Assembly (NCBI GenBank): GCA_902528375.1 | Contig: CABZSS010000002.1 | Location: forward strand, 1-64,000 | DNA length: 64,000 bases | Reading direction: 5' to 3' | From: an uncultured Pelagibacteraceae bacterium | GTDB taxonomy: Bacteria; Pseudomonadota; Alphaproteobacteria; Pelagibacterales; Pelagibacteraceae | In this document: piece after piece, positions 1 through 11,794 of the stretch | Numbering within the stretch: the first letter of the stretch is position 1 | Layout: every line of letters starts with the position of its first letter | Notes under the pieces: model-generated | Told to the model about the DNA's origin: nothing | What the model saw: the letters and a program-made list of their open reading frames with translations, nothing else | Database searches by the model: none | Position numbers and translations under genes: made by a program

Positions 1-2
1 AT

Positions 3-326
3 AAAAATTTAGGTTTTAAGAATATTACGAGAAATAACTTTGAAATAATAGGTTCCGCCCACAATGTCACGGAGCTTAAAATAAAAGAAAAACAAGGTTG
101 TTCAAGTATATTTTTAAGCCCTATTTTTGAAAATCAAAAAAAGAAAAAATTTCTTGGTGTTGTTAAAACAAACTTTCTTAAAAATTTAACAAAAAATCAA
201 ATTGTTTTACTTGGAGGGATTAATTTTAAGACACTTAATAAGGCTAGGATGTGTTCTCCTAGTGGTATAGCGGCTATATCTTGGATAAAAAAAAACGGCC
301 CTAGTATAAATACCGGGCCGTTTTAA
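3..326 (+). CDS. C-terminal part of a thiamine-phosphate synthase (ThiE/TenI-like) protein, truncated by window start
   Basis: Open frame from base 3 ending TAA at 324-326: ...IIGSAHNVTELKIKEKQGCSSIFLSPIFENQ...LGV...IVLLGGINFKTL..., matching the GSaHn / iSPiF / LGGIn motifs of TMP synthase; not in ORF track. Confidence 0.75.
   Translation, partial: KNLGFKNITRNNFEIIGSAHNVTELKIKEKQGCSSIFLSPIFENQKKKKFLGVVKTNFLKNLTKNQIVLLGGINFKTLNKARMCSPSGIAAISWIKKNGPSINTGPF
292..324 (-). terminator. Rho-independent terminator of the porin gene
   Basis: 10-bp stem AAAACGGCCC/GGGCCGTTTT, 13-nt loop; the minus strand continues into a T-run (9 A on + strand, 287-295). Confidence 0.85.
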
Positions 327-344
327 TTTCGAAACTAAATTAAA

Positions 345-1424
345 TTAGAATGCAAATCCTAAAGCAATTTCAGTTACACTTTGGTCAGCTGCGTTGTCGT
401 CATGCGCTGGATTAGTTACTTCCATGTTGTATGCTTTAATTGACATACCGCCCATAGAGTAAGCTACCTGTAACGAATCAATTTCCTGAGTTATATCGTC
501 ATCAGTAGTTGCCGCTGTTTTAGCGTCATCCTGAGAATCGTAAGTACTGTCAGCAACAGTGTATGAGATTGACATATTTTCGTTTACGTTAAACGCAATC
601 GACATCTGTTCATCTTCATAGATACCACCAGCAGTTCTTCTTGTCTTAACTGCATCTACTGTATCGATAGCTCTTGTTACACCTGCATCAAGATACGTCT
701 CTGAGTAACCAATTGATATTGGTCCCATTGAGTATTTTGCATACCATGCACCATTGAACTCGTCTCTAGTTGAGTCTACATCGGCAATAACTGGTTTTCT
801 AAGTTCTCTTTCAGCACCGTAGAAACCAAGTGTTAAGCCCTCGTAACCGATCGTTAGACCAAGTTCTTGACCTGCACCGTATGTTTGGCTGTAAGTTTGT
901 TGACCACCATCATTTACGGAAGTGTCACCTGCTTGTGGTGCATAACCAGCACGTAATGTCATTGTTGCACCCATCATCTCTAATGTTGGAGATGTGTACA
1001 TAACATGGTTATTATCCATGAAGTCACCCATTTTGTTCGCAGGTGTTTCAATACCGTCAGATGCTTGCTCGTATACTTGAGGAACTTCCTCATCAAAATA
1101 ACCAGCTGCTGAACCAGTACTTGCACCAAATTGGAACGAACCAAGAGATGGTGTAGTGATTGTAGTTGTTGATCCTGAGATTGCGTAATCATCGTCTAAA
1201 GTCGTAGACATAGAAAACGTTGTACCGTTATCTAATTCACCACCACCTGAGAAAGTTACGTCTCTGTCTGAACCTAAACCTCTACTAGTATTTCCACCGC
1301 CTTTACCAAATTTTAAAGTAGTGTTAATACCCCCAGAAACAGACATTTCGCCTGCAACTGCTGAACCTAAAGTCACTAGCGAACCTGCTAATGCTGTAAG
1401 TCCTATTTTTTTAAAGTTATTCAT
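345..1424 (-). CDS. Outer-membrane porin (alphaproteobacterial type)
   Basis: Signal peptide MNNFKKIGLTALAGSLVTLGSAVAGEMSVSGGINTTLKFG; repeated beta-strand pattern; C-terminal Phe (ALGFAF). Confidence 0.85.
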   Translation of the reverse strand: MNNFKKIGLTALAGSLVTLGSAVAGEMSVSGGINTTLKFGKGGGNTSRGLGSDRDVTFSGGGELDNGTTFSMSTTLDDDYAISGSTTTITTPSLGSFQFGASTGSAAGYFDEEVPQVYEQASDGIETPANKMGDFMDNNHVMYTSPTLEMMGATMTLRAGYAPQAGDTSVNDGGQQTYSQTYGAGQELGLTIGYEGLTLGFYGAERELRKPVIADVDSTRDEFNGAWYAKYSMGPISIGYSETYLDAGVTRAIDTVDAVKTRRTAGGIYEDEQMSIAFNVNENMSISYTVADSTYDSQDDAKTAATTDDDITQEIDSLQVAYSMGGMSIKAYNMEVTNPAHDDNAADQSVTEIALGFAF

Positions 1425-1605
1425 AAAACTCCTTTTTTTGTTGTATTCATATGAACAGAGGTTTTTTATCAGAAAGTGATTAAAACACTTGATTTTTAGT
1501 AAAAATAGCGTTTTTTTTCTTACTTTGTGATATTTTTGTCACGCTAAAAAGGACCATTTTAAATAATTCTGAGATAATTTTTATTTTCTGGTATCTATAA
1601 TTTCC

Positions 1606-2169
1606 ATGAAAACGAATTTAGTCAAATTTATCACTTTTATAATTTTTACATTATTTGCTTTAAATTCGTGTGGAATTTACAAAAGATCAGACGTTAAAGA
1701 TAATCCCGTAAATGTAGAGGAGAGAGTTAAAAAAAATATTCAAGAAGGTAGAGGAATAAGATTTGGTAAAGGTGCCACAAGAGGAGGAGATTTTGATTTT
1801 GCATCTTCAAATCCTCTTTGGAGAGGTGCTATAGATGTAATGGATTTTGTACCGTTAACAAATGCAAGTTACTCAGGAGGAATAATAATTACCGAGTGGT
1901 TCTCTTCAGAAAATACAAATAGAGAATTGAAAATTACAATTCGGTTTATGACGAATGAAATTAGAGCTGATGCGATTAAAGTTTTAGTATTTGAAAAAGT
2001 ATGTAATGAGAATAATAAATGTAAAACAAATAAAGTTAAATCAAAACTTGAAGGTGAGCTTAAAATAGCTATTTTGAAAAAAGCAGCTTTATTTGAAAAG
2101 GGTGATTTCAAAAAATACAGAGAAACTGAGGGAAAAAATAAGGCAAAAAGATTAATTAAAAAAAACTAA
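1606..2169 (+). CDS. DUF3576-type lipoprotein
   Basis: Lipobox-like FALNSCGIY; GASNPLW-like 'ASSNPLWRGAIDVMDFVPL' typical of the family; sits upstream of leuS as in other alphaproteobacteria. Confidence 0.75.
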   Translation: MKTNLVKFITFIIFTLFALNSCGIYKRSDVKDNPVNVEERVKKNIQEGRGIRFGKGATRGGDFDFASSNPLWRGAIDVMDFVPLTNASYSGGIIITEWFSSENTNRELKITIRFMTNEIRADAIKVLVFEKVCNENNKCKTNKVKSKLEGELKIAILKKAALFEKGDFKKYRETEGKNKAKRLIKKN

Positions 2170-2180
2170 TTTTTTCGTAA

Positions 2181-4718
2181 GTGGATAGATATAATTTCAA
2201 ATCAATCGAGGAAAAATGGCAAAAGTTTTGGGATAAAAACAAAACTTTTAAATCAAAAAAGGATTTTTCTAGAAAAAAATTTTATTGTTTAGAAATGTTT
2301 CCATATCCATCAGGAAAAATTCACATGGGACATGTTAGAAATTATACGATTGGAGATGTCCTAGCTAGATTTAAAAAATTACAAAACTTTAATGTTCTTC
2401 ATCCAATGGGATGGGATTCATTTGGAATGCCTGCTGAAAACGCAGCAAGAGAAAACAATCTAGATCCAAAAGAATGGACAGAAAAAAATATTTCTACTAT
2501 GAAAACCCAACTTAAAAGATTAGGTCTTTCAATTGATTGGGATAGAGAAATATCTACGTGTTCGCCTAATTATTACAAACATCAACAACTCTTTTTTTTA
2601 GAGCTATACGATAAAGGCTTGGTTTATAGAAAAGAAAACTACGTTAATTGGGATCCAGTTGACCAAACTGTTCTTGCAAATGAACAAGTGATAGACGGTA
2701 AAGGGTGGAGATCTGGCGCACAAGTAGAGAGAAAAAAATTAAATCAATGGTTTTTTAATATTTCTAAATTTTCGGAACAATTACTCAATGGTTTAGATAA
2801 TTTAGAAGAATGGCCTAATAAAGTGAAAACAATGCAGAAGAATTGGATTGGTAAATCTTTTGGTTGCGAAATTAATTTTAAAGTTGAAGGAGATCTGCCA
2901 ATAAAAAATATAAAATGTTTTACAACTAGACCCGATACATTATTTGGTTTTTCTTTTCTTGCTTTATCTATAGATCACCCTTTGACAAAATATTTTGAAA
3001 AAAATTCTGAATTTCAAAATTTTAAAGAAAAGTGTTCAAAAACTGGGACTACTGAGGAGTCTATTGCCCAGGCTGAGAAAATTGGTTTTAAAACAAATCT
3101 ACAAGCTCTTAATCCTATGGATCCTAAAATAAAAGTTCCTGTATTTTTTGCGAATTTTGTGCTTATGGATTATGGTTTCGGGGCAGTTTTTGGATGCCCC
3201 GCACACGATCAAAGGGATTTTGAGTTTGCAAAAAAATATAAATTAGACATTAAAACTGTTGTTAGACCAAAAAATAGAAACAGTGATTTTCAAGTAGAGG
3301 ATGAAGCTTTTATTGATGATGGTGTTATGATCAATTCATCTTTTTTGGATGGTCTTGAAACGCCCGGAGAAGCAATTGAAAAAAGTATTGAGTATTTAAC
3401 AAAAAATAATTTAGGAAATAAAAAAATTAATTTTAGACTCAAAGATTGGGGGATATCACGTCAGAGGTATTGGGGATGTCCTATACCTATTGCGTATAAT
3501 GAAAAAGGAAATATTATAAAGGTTCCAAAAGAAATGTTACCTATAAAACTCCCAGAAAAGATAGACCTCAACACAAAAGGAAATCCTCTAGATCATCAAA
3601 AAAAATGGAAAAAAATAATAATCAATGGAGAAAAATGTAATCTAGATACTGACACTCTAGATACTTTTGTTGACTCCTCCTGGTATTTTCTTCGTTTTTG
3701 CTCACCAGAGAATAATGAATATGGTTTTGATAAAGAAGATATAAAATATTGGATGCCCGTTGATCAATATATAGGTGGAGTCGAACATGCGATATTACAT
3801 TTATTGTACTCAAGATTTTTTATGCAGGCTTTGGGTTTTAAAAACCAAAATTTTATTTCACCAGAACCATTTCAAGGTTTGTTTACACAAGGAATGGTAT
3901 GTCATGAGACTTACAAAGATGAAAACAATAAATGGCTAAGTCCGGATGAAGTTTTTACGGATAATGGAAAAGATTTTTTTAAAACTAAGGATAAAAAAAA
4001 AATTTTAGTTGGACCATCTGAATCAATGTCAAAATCAAAGAGAAATACTATCGATCCTGAGAAAATAATGGATCAGTTTGGTGCTGACTCAGTTAGATTT
4101 TTTATATTATCTGATAGTCCTCCTGAAAAAGATGTTCAATGGTCAGATCAAGGTATGATTGCATCCTACAAATTTGTTCAAAAATTTTGGCTTTTGCATA
4201 AAAAAATCATTAATGAGTTTAAAAATAAAAAAAGAAAGAATGAGAATGTTAATTTGACTATCTATACAAATAAGTTAATCGAAAAATTCACACTTAGTCT
4301 AGAAAAGTTCAACATGAATGTTTTAATAGCATACCTTCACGAGACATATAATTTTTTAAATAAAGAAATAAATAACCTGGAAATTAAAGATTTGAAAGAA
4401 AACTACTTGAAGATATTAATTTTGATGTTTCCAATTCTTCCACATCTGATATCCGAATGTTTAATGGATATCAAAAGAGATAGTGAAATTTCTTGGCCTT
4501 TGCCTCAAAAAGAATTTTTAGAGGAGAAATACGTAAATATAGTAATTCAAATAAACGGTAAAAAAAAATCTTTAATTAAAATTGAAAAAGATCTTGATGA
4601 GAATAAACTTTTAGAGAATGTTAGAAAAGATAAAAAAGTTTCAAATTTACTCGCAAAGAAGAGTGTTTTTAAACATATAATTGTTAAAAATAAGCTGATA
4701 AATCTAATTGTAAAATGA
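2181..4718 (+). CDS. leuS: Leucyl-tRNA synthetase
   Basis: [35 protein letters not shown]-type loop [13 protein letters not shown] start. Confidence 0.98.
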   Translation: MDRYNFKSIEEKWQKFWDKNKTFKSKKDFSRKKFYCLEMFPYPSGKIHMGHVRNYTIGDVLARFKKLQNFNVLHPMGWDSFGMPAENAARENNLDPKEWTEKNISTMKTQLKRLGLSIDWDREISTCSPNYYKHQQLFFLELYDKGLVYRKENYVNWDPVDQTVLANEQVIDGKGWRSGAQVERKKLNQWFFNISKFSEQLLNGLDNLEEWPNKVKTMQKNWIGKSFGCEINFKVEGDLPIKNIKCFTTRPDTLFGFSFLALSIDHPLTKYFEKNSEFQNFKEKCSKTGTTEESIAQAEKIGFKTNLQALNPMDPKIKVPVFFANFVLMDYGFGAVFGCPAHDQRDFEFAKKYKLDIKTVVRPKNRNSDFQVEDEAFIDDGVMINSSFLDGLETPGEAIEKSIEYLTKNNLGNKKINFRLKDWGISRQRYWGCPIPIAYNEKGNIIKVPKEMLPIKLPEKIDLNTKGNPLDHQKKWKKIIINGEKCNLDTDTLDTFVDSSWYFLRFCSPENNEYGFDKEDIKYWMPVDQYIGGVEHAILHLLYSRFFMQALGFKNQNFISPEPFQGLFTQGMVCHETYKDENNKWLSPDEVFTDNGKDFFKTKDKKKILVGPSESMSKSKRNTIDPEKIMDQFGADSVRFFILSDSPPEKDVQWSDQGMIASYKFVQKFWLLHKKIINEFKNKKRKNENVNLTIYTNKLIEKFTLSLEKFNMNVLIAYLHETYNFLNKEINNLEIKDLKENYLKILILMFPILPHLISECLMDIKRDSEISWPLPQKEFLEEKYVNIVIQINGKKKSLIKIEKDLDENKLLENVRKDKKVSNLLAKKSVFKHIIVKNKLINLIVK

Positions 4719-5179
4719 AATTTATTATACCGATTATAATTTTATCCATAATATTAACTAATTGTGGTTTTAAACCAATTTACAGTTCAAAGAACAGTAA
4801 TTTCGAAATTATAGAAATTGTAAATGAAAATGAGAACAAAAATTCATTCGCTGTTGAAAAAATGATCATGTCACTCTCTAATCAGGAATCGATTAAAAAG
4901 TTTAAACTAGAAATGAATTACAAACAAACTTTCTCGACAATTTTAAAAGATAGCAAAGGAGATCCATCCAAAAAGAAATTATCTATCTCTGTTAATTTAG
5001 TCATCAAGAATGAAGGGGGGAATATTTTAAATAGTAAAAATTTTAGTGAAGAATTTAGTTATGATGTACAAAGTGATAAATTCAATATGGGTCAATACGA
5101 AGATAACATTACTAATAATTTAAATAATAAGATATCGAATGATATTATCTTTTTGCTAGGTACTTTAAATGATAATTAA
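4715..5179 (+). CDS. lptE: LPS-assembly lipoprotein LptE-like
   Basis: Lipobox [10 protein letters not shown] plus conserved position between leuS and holA. Confidence 0.8.
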   Translation: MKFIIPIIILSIILTNCGFKPIYSSKNSNFEIIEIVNENENKNSFAVEKMIMSLSNQESIKKFKLEMNYKQTFSTILKDSKGDPSKKKLSISVNLVIKNEGGNILNSKNFSEEFSYDVQSDKFNMGQYEDNITNNLNNKISNDIIFLLGTLNDN

Positions 5180-6155
5180 GAGTTTTGAAATAAATAGAAA
5201 AAAATTTGATAAAGAAAATTTTTTTTTAATCTATGGTGAAAATGAAGGCCTGAAAAATGAAATAATTAAAAATCTTGAGAAAATTTTTGACGGGAGTGTT
5301 GAAAGTTATGATGAGACACAAATTATTAATAACAATGAAATGTTTTATGAAAAAATATTTAATCAATCTTTTTTCGAGAAGGAAAAGATAATAATCATAA
5401 ATAGATGTTCTGACAAAATTTTTGAAATTATTGAAAATATAATTGAAAAAGAAAACTCTGATATAAAGATCGTATTAAATGCAGGTGTACTTGATAAAAA
5501 ATCTAAATTAAGAAACTTATTTGAAAAAAGTAGTGTGCTAATAATAGTACCAACTTATAAGGACAACTCAATTACTTTAGCTAATATTGCAAAAAGTTTT
5601 TTTAGCAATTATAAAATTAGTATTTCGCAAGAAACTATTAATCTTTTAGTAAATCGATGCAATGGAGATAGAGGTCATCTAAAATCTGAATTAGATAAAA
5701 TTTTAATCTACATTCATGCTAAAAAGAGTATTAATCTAGAGGAAATATATAAATTAACTAATTTGGCTGAAAACTTTAATATAAATGAATTAGTAGATAC
5801 AGCTTTATCAAAAAACTCACAAAAAACATCAGACATCATAAATGAAAGTAATTATAAGTCAGATGATGGAATATTAATTTTGAGAACATTTCTACAGAAA
5901 GCAAAAAGATTGCTTAATCTTTATGAGAAACTAAATGAAAATACAAGTAAAGATAGTTTAGTAGACAATTACAAACCACCGATTTTTTGGAAAGATAAAC
6001 CGATAGTTAAAAAACAACTTGAAAATTGGTCAAAATCAAAAATAGAAAATTTAATAATTAATATAAATAAAACAGAGGTATTCTTAAAAAAAAACAGCTC
6101 AGTTAGTTTGATGTTAGTTTTTAATTTTATTTATGAAACTTCTGAAAGAAATTAA
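5169..6155 (+). CDS. holA: DNA polymerase III delta subunit
   Basis: FFLIYGENEGLKNEI...; C-terminal HolA fold pattern; gene context leuS-lptE-holA. Confidence 0.88.
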   Translation: MIIKSFEINRKKFDKENFFLIYGENEGLKNEIIKNLEKIFDGSVESYDETQIINNNEMFYEKIFNQSFFEKEKIIIINRCSDKIFEIIENIIEKENSDIKIVLNAGVLDKKSKLRNLFEKSSVLIIVPTYKDNSITLANIAKSFFSNYKISISQETINLLVNRCNGDRGHLKSELDKILIYIHAKKSINLEEIYKLTNLAENFNINELVDTALSKNSQKTSDIINESNYKSDDGILILRTFLQKAKRLLNLYEKLNENTSKDSLVDNYKPPIFWKDKPIVKKQLENWSKSKIENLIININKTEVFLKKNSSVSLMLVFNFIYETSERN

Positions 6156-6997
6156 TAATATTTTTTGATAATTTCTATGAGATGATTTAATTGATCCAAA
6201 TCTCTATAATCAAAAGATATAGATCCTTTGTTGTTTTTCTTGCTTGTTATTTGAGTTTTGAGACCTATTTTTTCCACAAGATCAGTCTCAATTTTTTTAA
6301 TATTCGGGTCCTTTGATATTTTGATTGAGTTAGTTGGAGATTTGTAAAATCTTACAAGATTTTCCGTTTGTCTTACGGAAAGATTTTTTTTTATTATTTT
6401 TTTTGCAATTTGATCGGAATTACCAAGACCAACTAAAATTTTGGCATGCCCTGGAGTAATCTTATTAGCTTTTAATAAATCAGTTATATAACTTGATAGT
6501 GTTAGAAGTCTTAAACTATTAGTAATGTGACTTCTACTTTTTCCTATAAATTTAGCAACTTGTTCTTGATCATAACTAAACTCATCGATCAACCTTTTAT
6601 ACCCTTCTGCCTCTTCTATTGAATTTAAATCATGTCTTTGGACATTTTCAACAATACCAAATTCAAGCGCCTTTTTATCATCAGCGTCAACAACAACTAC
6701 CGGTACCTCATGCAAACCTGCTCTTTGAGCTGCCAACCACCTTCTCTCTCCTGCTATTATCTCATATTTATTTCCACTTGATGGCCTTGCAATAATTGGC
6801 TGAATGATACCTCTAGACTTAATTGAATTAGTTAACTCCTCCAAGCTTTCTTCATCAAATGTTTTTCTTGGTTGATATCTATTTCTAATTAAATCACTAA
6901 CTGAAATTTTATTGTTTTTTGAGACTGCTTTTGTATCTCCTATTAAAGATGATAATCCTCTTCCTAATCCTTTTTTATTTTTAAAAATACTGGTCAT
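6152..6997 (-). CDS. parB: Chromosome-partitioning protein ParB
   Basis: GLGRGLSSLIGD, RYQPRKTFDEESLEEL, ERRWLAAQRAG, IVENVQRHDLNSIEEA. Confidence 0.97.
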   Translation of the reverse strand: MTSIFKNKKGLGRGLSSLIGDTKAVSKNNKISVSDLIRNRYQPRKTFDEESLEELTNSIKSRGIIQPIIARPSSGNKYEIIAGERRWLAAQRAGLHEVPVVVVDADDKKALEFGIVENVQRHDLNSIEEAEGYKRLIDEFSYDQEQVAKFIGKSRSHITNSLRLLTLSSYITDLLKANKITPGHAKILVGLGNSDQIAKKIIKKNLSVRQTENLVRFYKSPTNSIKISKDPNIKKIETDLVEKIGLKTQITSKKNNKGSISFDYRDLDQLNHLIEIIKKYY

Positions 6998-7794
6998 GCT
7001 GCCGTTACAAAACTCGATTCTTGAGCCAGAAACTCCTCTGTGAATTTGATATAAGATTTACTTCCTGGACATTGTTTATCGTATATTAAAACTGGAACCC
7101 CATGTGAAGGTGCTTCTGATAAACGAACATTTCTAGGAACTACAGTTTGATAAACTTTTTCTTTAAAATAGTCTCTTGCATCTGTTTCAACTTGTGCAGA
7201 TAGTCTGTTTCTTTTGTCATACATCGTTAATAAAATTCCTCTTACAGATAAATTTGGATTGAGACCAACCTTAATACGATCAATAGTTTTAATAAGTTGA
7301 GTTATCCCCTCAAGAGCAAAAAATTCTGTCTGCAAAGGCACAACTAATGAGTCTGATGCCACTAAAGCCATTACGGTTAATAAACTCAGTGAAGGTGGGC
7401 AATCAATCAGGACGTAGTCGTATGAGTGACTAGAATTGTTTAAATATGCGGTTAATTTAGTCTTTAAAAGATATGCTCTATTTTCGTCATCTGCGGTTTC
7501 AACCTCCAAACCAGATAAATCAACATTTGATGTTACGATATCTAAATTTTGGAAGTTAGTCTTCTGAATTGAACTATGAATCTCCTCTTTTCCGTTCAAA
7601 ACTCCATAAATTGATTTGCTAGTATCTGCTACATTAGACAAACCTAATCCTGTTGTTGCATTTCCTTGTGGGTCCAAATCTATAACTAGTATTTTTTTTC
7701 CATTTAAACTAAGTCCTGCCGCTAAATTAATTACGGTCGTCGTTTTCCCAACTCCGCCCTTTTGATTAATGACTGAAATAATTTTTTCTTTCAT
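6994..7794 (-). CDS. parA: Chromosome-partitioning ATPase ParA
   Basis: Deviant Walker A NQKGGVGKTTTVINLA; adjacent parB. Confidence 0.98.
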   Translation of the reverse strand: MKEKIISVINQKGGVGKTTTVINLAAGLSLNGKKILVIDLDPQGNATTGLGLSNVADTSKSIYGVLNGKEEIHSSIQKTNFQNLDIVTSNVDLSGLEVETADDENRAYLLKTKLTAYLNNSSHSYDYVLIDCPPSLSLLTVMALVASDSLVVPLQTEFFALEGITQLIKTIDRIKVGLNPNLSVRGILLTMYDKRNRLSAQVETDARDYFKEKVYQTVVPRNVRLSEAPSHGVPVLIYDKQCPGSKSYIKFTEEFLAQESSFVTAA

Positions 7795-8429
7795 TTTTTT
7801 TTACTCACTTTATTTATTTTTATTATGATTGAGTCTTTTTCTGTTACGCTTTTTTTCTCTATAAATTCTAAATTCCAATTTTGTAGACATTGTTCAATTG
7901 AACTCTTTCCACTTTTTCCTAGAAACAAAATGATGTCTTTATAATCATTAAAGTTTTTCGTTACTAAATCTAAAATAACCGGCAAAGGTTTAAATGCTCT
8001 TGCCACAATCAAATCAGAGTTTAATTTTTTTTGATCAAAGATATTTTGATTTATTACTTCTGCGTTAAGTTCGAATTTATTAATTACTTTTTTTAAAAAA
8101 TTGCTTTTTTTAAAACTTTTTTCGTAAAGAAAAAATTTCATCTTCGATTTTTGTTTTTTTTTGATTATTGCTATAACTAAACCAGGTAAACCTGAGCCGG
8201 ATCCTAAATCAGTGCAAGATAGATGATTTTCATCAATTAAATCAATGATTTGTGCACAGTCAATTATATGTCTATCTCTGGCTAATTCTTCAGTATGTTG
8301 GCTAATTAAATTAATTTTTTTGTTCTCATCCAAAATCATTTCTTTAAATTCATCTAGTTCAAGAAATGTTTCACGTGAAACATTCAAAGTGTTTAGTTTT
8401 GAGTAATTAATTTTATGCGAATCTATCAA
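7791..8429 (-). CDS. rsmG: 16S rRNA (guanine527-N7)-methyltransferase
   Basis: [13 protein letters not shown]..., [15 protein letters not shown]; classic mnmG-rsmG-parA-parB order. Confidence 0.95.
   Translation of the reverse strand: MIDSHKINYSKLNTLNVSRETFLELDEFKEMILDENKKINLISQHTEELARDRHIIDCAQIIDLIDENHLSCTDLGSGSGLPGLVIAIIKKKQKSKMKFFLYEKSFKKSNFLKKVINKFELNAEVINQNIFDQKKLNSDLIVARAFKPLPVILDLVTKNFNDYKDIILFLGKSGKSSIEQCLQNWNLEFIEKKSVTEKDSIIIKINKVSKKK
8367..8382. promoter_or_regulatory. parS centromere site
   Basis: Perfect 16-bp palindrome TGTTTCACGTGAAACA, ~1.4 kb upstream of parB within rsmG. Confidence 0.93.
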
Positions 8430-10297
8430 GCTATCTTCTTAATAGACTTTCTTTTAAGATGTGACAACAGAATAAATACTGCCGCTGGGGTTATACCGTC
8501 AATTCTGAGTGCTTGACCCATTGTTTTTGGCCTAATTTGCTTAAATTTTGACTTTACTTCGTTTGAAAACCCAGAAAAACTATCATAATTAATGTTATCT
8601 GGGATTTTGAGATTTTCATCTCTTTTAAAAGCTAATATATCAGCACTTTGTTTCTTCAAATAACCCTTGTAATGGGCATTGGTCTCTAATTGTTCGTCTA
8701 TATCCTTAGATATAAAGCTTAATTCAGGCCAAATCTCCCTAATTTTATCCATAGTCACACCTTTTTGAGCAAGTATGTTGCTAGCTGTCCTTAAAATTCC
8801 ATCTTTTGCAATTTTTACACCGAATTTAGATACCTTTGAGGGTGAAATTTTTAATTTATCCATTTTGTTTGAAATATTCCTCAAATTTTTACTTTTTGAA
8901 TTAAAAAATTCAGTTCTTTCTTTTGATACTAAGCCAATATTTATTCCTATTTCAGATAATCTTAAATCAGCATTGTCAGATCTAAGAGTTAATCTGTATT
9001 CAGCTCTTGAAGTGAACATCCTATAAGGCTCAGCAACCCCTTTAGTTACTAAGTCATCTATCATGACACCGATATAAGCTTGAGATCTATCTAAAATTAA
9101 TGGTTCTTTATTTTGGATCGATAAAGCTGCATTCGCCCCAGCAATCAATCCTTGTGCTGCTGCTTCTTCATAACCAGTAGTTCCGTTTATTTGTCCTGCT
9201 AAATAGAAATTTTTAATCTTTTTAGTCTCTAAGGTTGAGAAAAGCTCTCTAGGGTCAATATAATCGTATTCTATAGCATATCCAGGCCTTATAATTTTAA
9301 CATCCTCTAAACCATTGATATTATGACATATTTTGTACTGTATCTCTTCTGGAAGAGATGTAGAAATACCATTTGGATACACTGTATTATCGTTAAGGCC
9401 TTCAGGTTCTAAAAAGATCTGATGTCTAGTCTTATCTTTAAATTTATAAATTTTATCTTCAATAGATGGACAGTATCTAGGACCAACACCCTTAATACTT
9501 CCGGAATACATTGCACTCTTTTTTAAGTTTTCAGAAATAATCTCGTGAACTTTTTTATTTGTGTAAGTCATACTACATGAAATTTGATCGTTATAAACTT
9601 TTTTAGTTAAGAAAGAGAAAAATGAGATATCTTTATCTGCATCTTGTTGTTCAAGGTTATCATAATTGATTGTAGTACCGTCTAACCTTGGAGGAGTTCC
9701 AGTCTTTAGTCTACCTAATTTAAAATCATATTTTCTTAATTGATCCGATAAACCTAAGGTCGGTTTTTCATCATACCTACCAGCTGGCGTTTTTTTATCA
9801 CCTATATGTATTAAACCATTTAAAAAAGTGCCAGTTGTGAGAATTACCTTGGAACATTTGATTTCTGTGCAGTCTACTGCCCTGAGACCTTTTATCTCAT
9901 TATTTTCAATTATAAATTCATTTATTGACATTGAAAATATGCTTAAATTACAATAGTTTAATAGTTTTGACTGCATTTCTTTTTTATAAATAGACCTATC
10001 ACTTTGTGTTCGCAAACCTTGTACAGCTGGTCCTCTGCTCCTATTTAAAAGTCTAAATTGAATACCAGATTTATCAGCTATGTCTCCCATAACACCATCT
10101 AAAGCATCTATTTCTCTTACTAAATGCCCTTTACCTAGCCCACCGATTGCAGGGTTACAAGACAACTCGCCTATAGTGTTCGTGTCGTTCGTAAACAATG
10201 CAGTTGTAACACCCATTCGAGCAGAGGCAGCAGCTGCTTCACACCCAGCGTGACCACCACCAATTACAACAACATCAAATGAAAAATTATTTTTCAT
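8426..10297 (-). CDS. mnmG: tRNA uridine-5-carboxymethylaminomethyl modification enzyme MnmG (GidA)
   Basis: [52 protein letters not shown]. Confidence 0.98.
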   Translation of the reverse strand: MKNNFSFDVVVIGGGHAGCEAAAASARMGVTTALFTNDTNTIGELSCNPAIGGLGKGHLVREIDALDGVMGDIADKSGIQFRLLNRSRGPAVQGLRTQSDRSIYKKEMQSKLLNYCNLSIFSMSINEFIIENNEIKGLRAVDCTEIKCSKVILTTGTFLNGLIHIGDKKTPAGRYDEKPTLGLSDQLRKYDFKLGRLKTGTPPRLDGTTINYDNLEQQDADKDISFFSFLTKKVYNDQISCSMTYTNKKVHEIISENLKKSAMYSGSIKGVGPRYCPSIEDKIYKFKDKTRHQIFLEPEGLNDNTVYPNGISTSLPEEIQYKICHNINGLEDVKIIRPGYAIEYDYIDPRELFSTLETKKIKNFYLAGQINGTTGYEEAAAQGLIAGANAALSIQNKEPLILDRSQAYIGVMIDDLVTKGVAEPYRMFTSRAEYRLTLRSDNADLRLSEIGINIGLVSKERTEFFNSKSKNLRNISNKMDKLKISPSKVSKFGVKIAKDGILRTASNILAQKGVTMDKIREIWPELSFISKDIDEQLETNAHYKGYLKKQSADILAFKRDENLKIPDNINYDSFSGFSNEVKSKFKQIRPKTMGQALRIDGITPAAVFILLSHLKRKSIKKIA

Positions 10298-10413
10298 ACG
10301 TAGAATTTATAATTGATGAGGAATTTTACAAGTTTTAACAAAAAAACATTAAAAAACTGGCTAATACCAATGATTTAGTTAAAAAAGATACTAAAAATCC
10401 AGCAAAATTGTGG

Positions 10414-11745
10414 TTATTTGCCAATACAGAAATCGTTGAAAATACTACCTAATATAGCCTCTACATCGACTTTTCCGACAATTTTACCTAAACTGACTTG
10501 TGCCAGCCTAAGATCTTCTGCCCCTTTGTCGAAATCTAAAGACTCAGTTTTGTCTTTAAAGTTTTGTAAGTTTTTTAAGCACTCTTTTAAATTATTTTTA
10601 TGTCTCTCTCTAGTTACAAAAACATCATCACTAAATTTCATATCAGTAATTAAATTTTTTTTAATACGATCTAATAATTCATCAATGTTTTTTTCTTTAA
10701 GAAAAGACACAGAAATTGGATCATATTTATTAAGTCTATCTTTCACATCAAATTTATTAAGGTCAGATTTGTTAATTACTAAGATAGTGTTCTTATTAAA
10801 TAGATCATTCAAAAAACCATAGAAATCAACATTTTTTGGCTCTATAACAACTATTCTAAGATCAGCTTCCTCCGCTTTTTCAAAGGCAAGCTTAATGCCT
10901 TCTTTTTCAATTACATCTTTTGAGTCTCTTATACCTGCAGTGTCTGAAATTATAACTGGATAACCGTAAAAATTTAAATTTGTTTGCAATACATCTCTAG
11001 TAGTACCTGCAACATCAGATACTATTGCAACATTTCTTTTACTTAAATAATTCATCAATGTTGATTTACCGGAGTTGGGGGGTCCAACTATAGCGATTTT
11101 ATAACCTGTTCTTATTCTTTCCCCAACTTCATAACTCAATAATATTTTTTTAATTTCATTCTCAATAATAGATACATCTTTTTTAACATCATCAAGAACA
11201 TTGGAGGGTAAATCTTCATCCGGGAAATCTATCTTTGCCTCAATTTTTGATAAAACTTTGATTAAATTCTCTCTGAGCTCATTAAATTTTAAAAATGATT
11301 TACCTTTTATAATATTTTGGGCTTGTTCCATTTGAATTTCAGTTTCTGCTGCTATTAAATCTCCTATGGCTTCAGCTTGAAGAAGATTTATTTTCCCATT
11401 TAAAAAAGCAAGCTTTGTAAATTCTCCTGGTTCCGCTAATCTACATTTTTTTGTGCTTAAAAGTGTTTCTTGAAGTTCTTTGACTACTGCTTTGCTTCCA
11501 TGAACATGTAATTCTGCCATATCCTCACCTGTATAACTTTTTGGGCCAGGGAACCACAAAACTATGCCTTGATCTATTGGTCTATTGTTGTTGATATTGT
11601 TTAATTCTAGAAGAGTTGCCTCTCTAGGCGTTGGCATTGCCTTGTTTGTTAATGCTTTAATAAGGAAACTTGTATCAGGGCCAGAAATTCTAATTATAGC
11701 AACTCCGGAAGCCCCTATTCCTGTGGATAGGGCACAAATTGTCAT
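10414..11745 (-). CDS. mnmE: tRNA modification GTPase MnmE (TrmE)
   Basis: Start corrected from the ORF track to MTICALSTGIGASGVAIIRISG; GPPNSGKSTLMN, DTAGIRDS, C-terminal FCIGK. Confidence 0.97.
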   Translation of the reverse strand: MTICALSTGIGASGVAIIRISGPDTSFLIKALTNKAMPTPREATLLELNNINNNRPIDQGIVLWFPGPKSYTGEDMAELHVHGSKAVVKELQETLLSTKKCRLAEPGEFTKLAFLNGKINLLQAEAIGDLIAAETEIQMEQAQNIIKGKSFLKFNELRENLIKVLSKIEAKIDFPDEDLPSNVLDDVKKDVSIIENEIKKILLSYEVGERIRTGYKIAIVGPPNSGKSTLMNYLSKRNVAIVSDVAGTTRDVLQTNLNFYGYPVIISDTAGIRDSKDVIEKEGIKLAFEKAEEADLRIVVIEPKNVDFYGFLNDLFNKNTILVINKSDLNKFDVKDRLNKYDPISVSFLKEKNIDELLDRIKKNLITDMKFSDDVFVTRERHKNNLKECLKNLQNFKDKTESLDFDKGAEDLRLAQVSLGKIVGKVDVEAILGSIFNDFCIGK

Positions 11746-11794
11746 AAATATATTATATATTGAATTTAATATAAGGATATCATTAAAATATATT

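Noticed and set aside
980-1192. Antisense-frame ORF within the porin gene (70 aa)
   Set aside because: Same strand but shifted frame inside a clear porin; low-complexity His/Gln/Leu composition with no motif
11585-11794. Extended N-terminus of the sulfotransferase in the ORF track
   Set aside because: It runs antisense through mnmE; the conserved protein begins at MIIWLASYPKSGNTW (11795)
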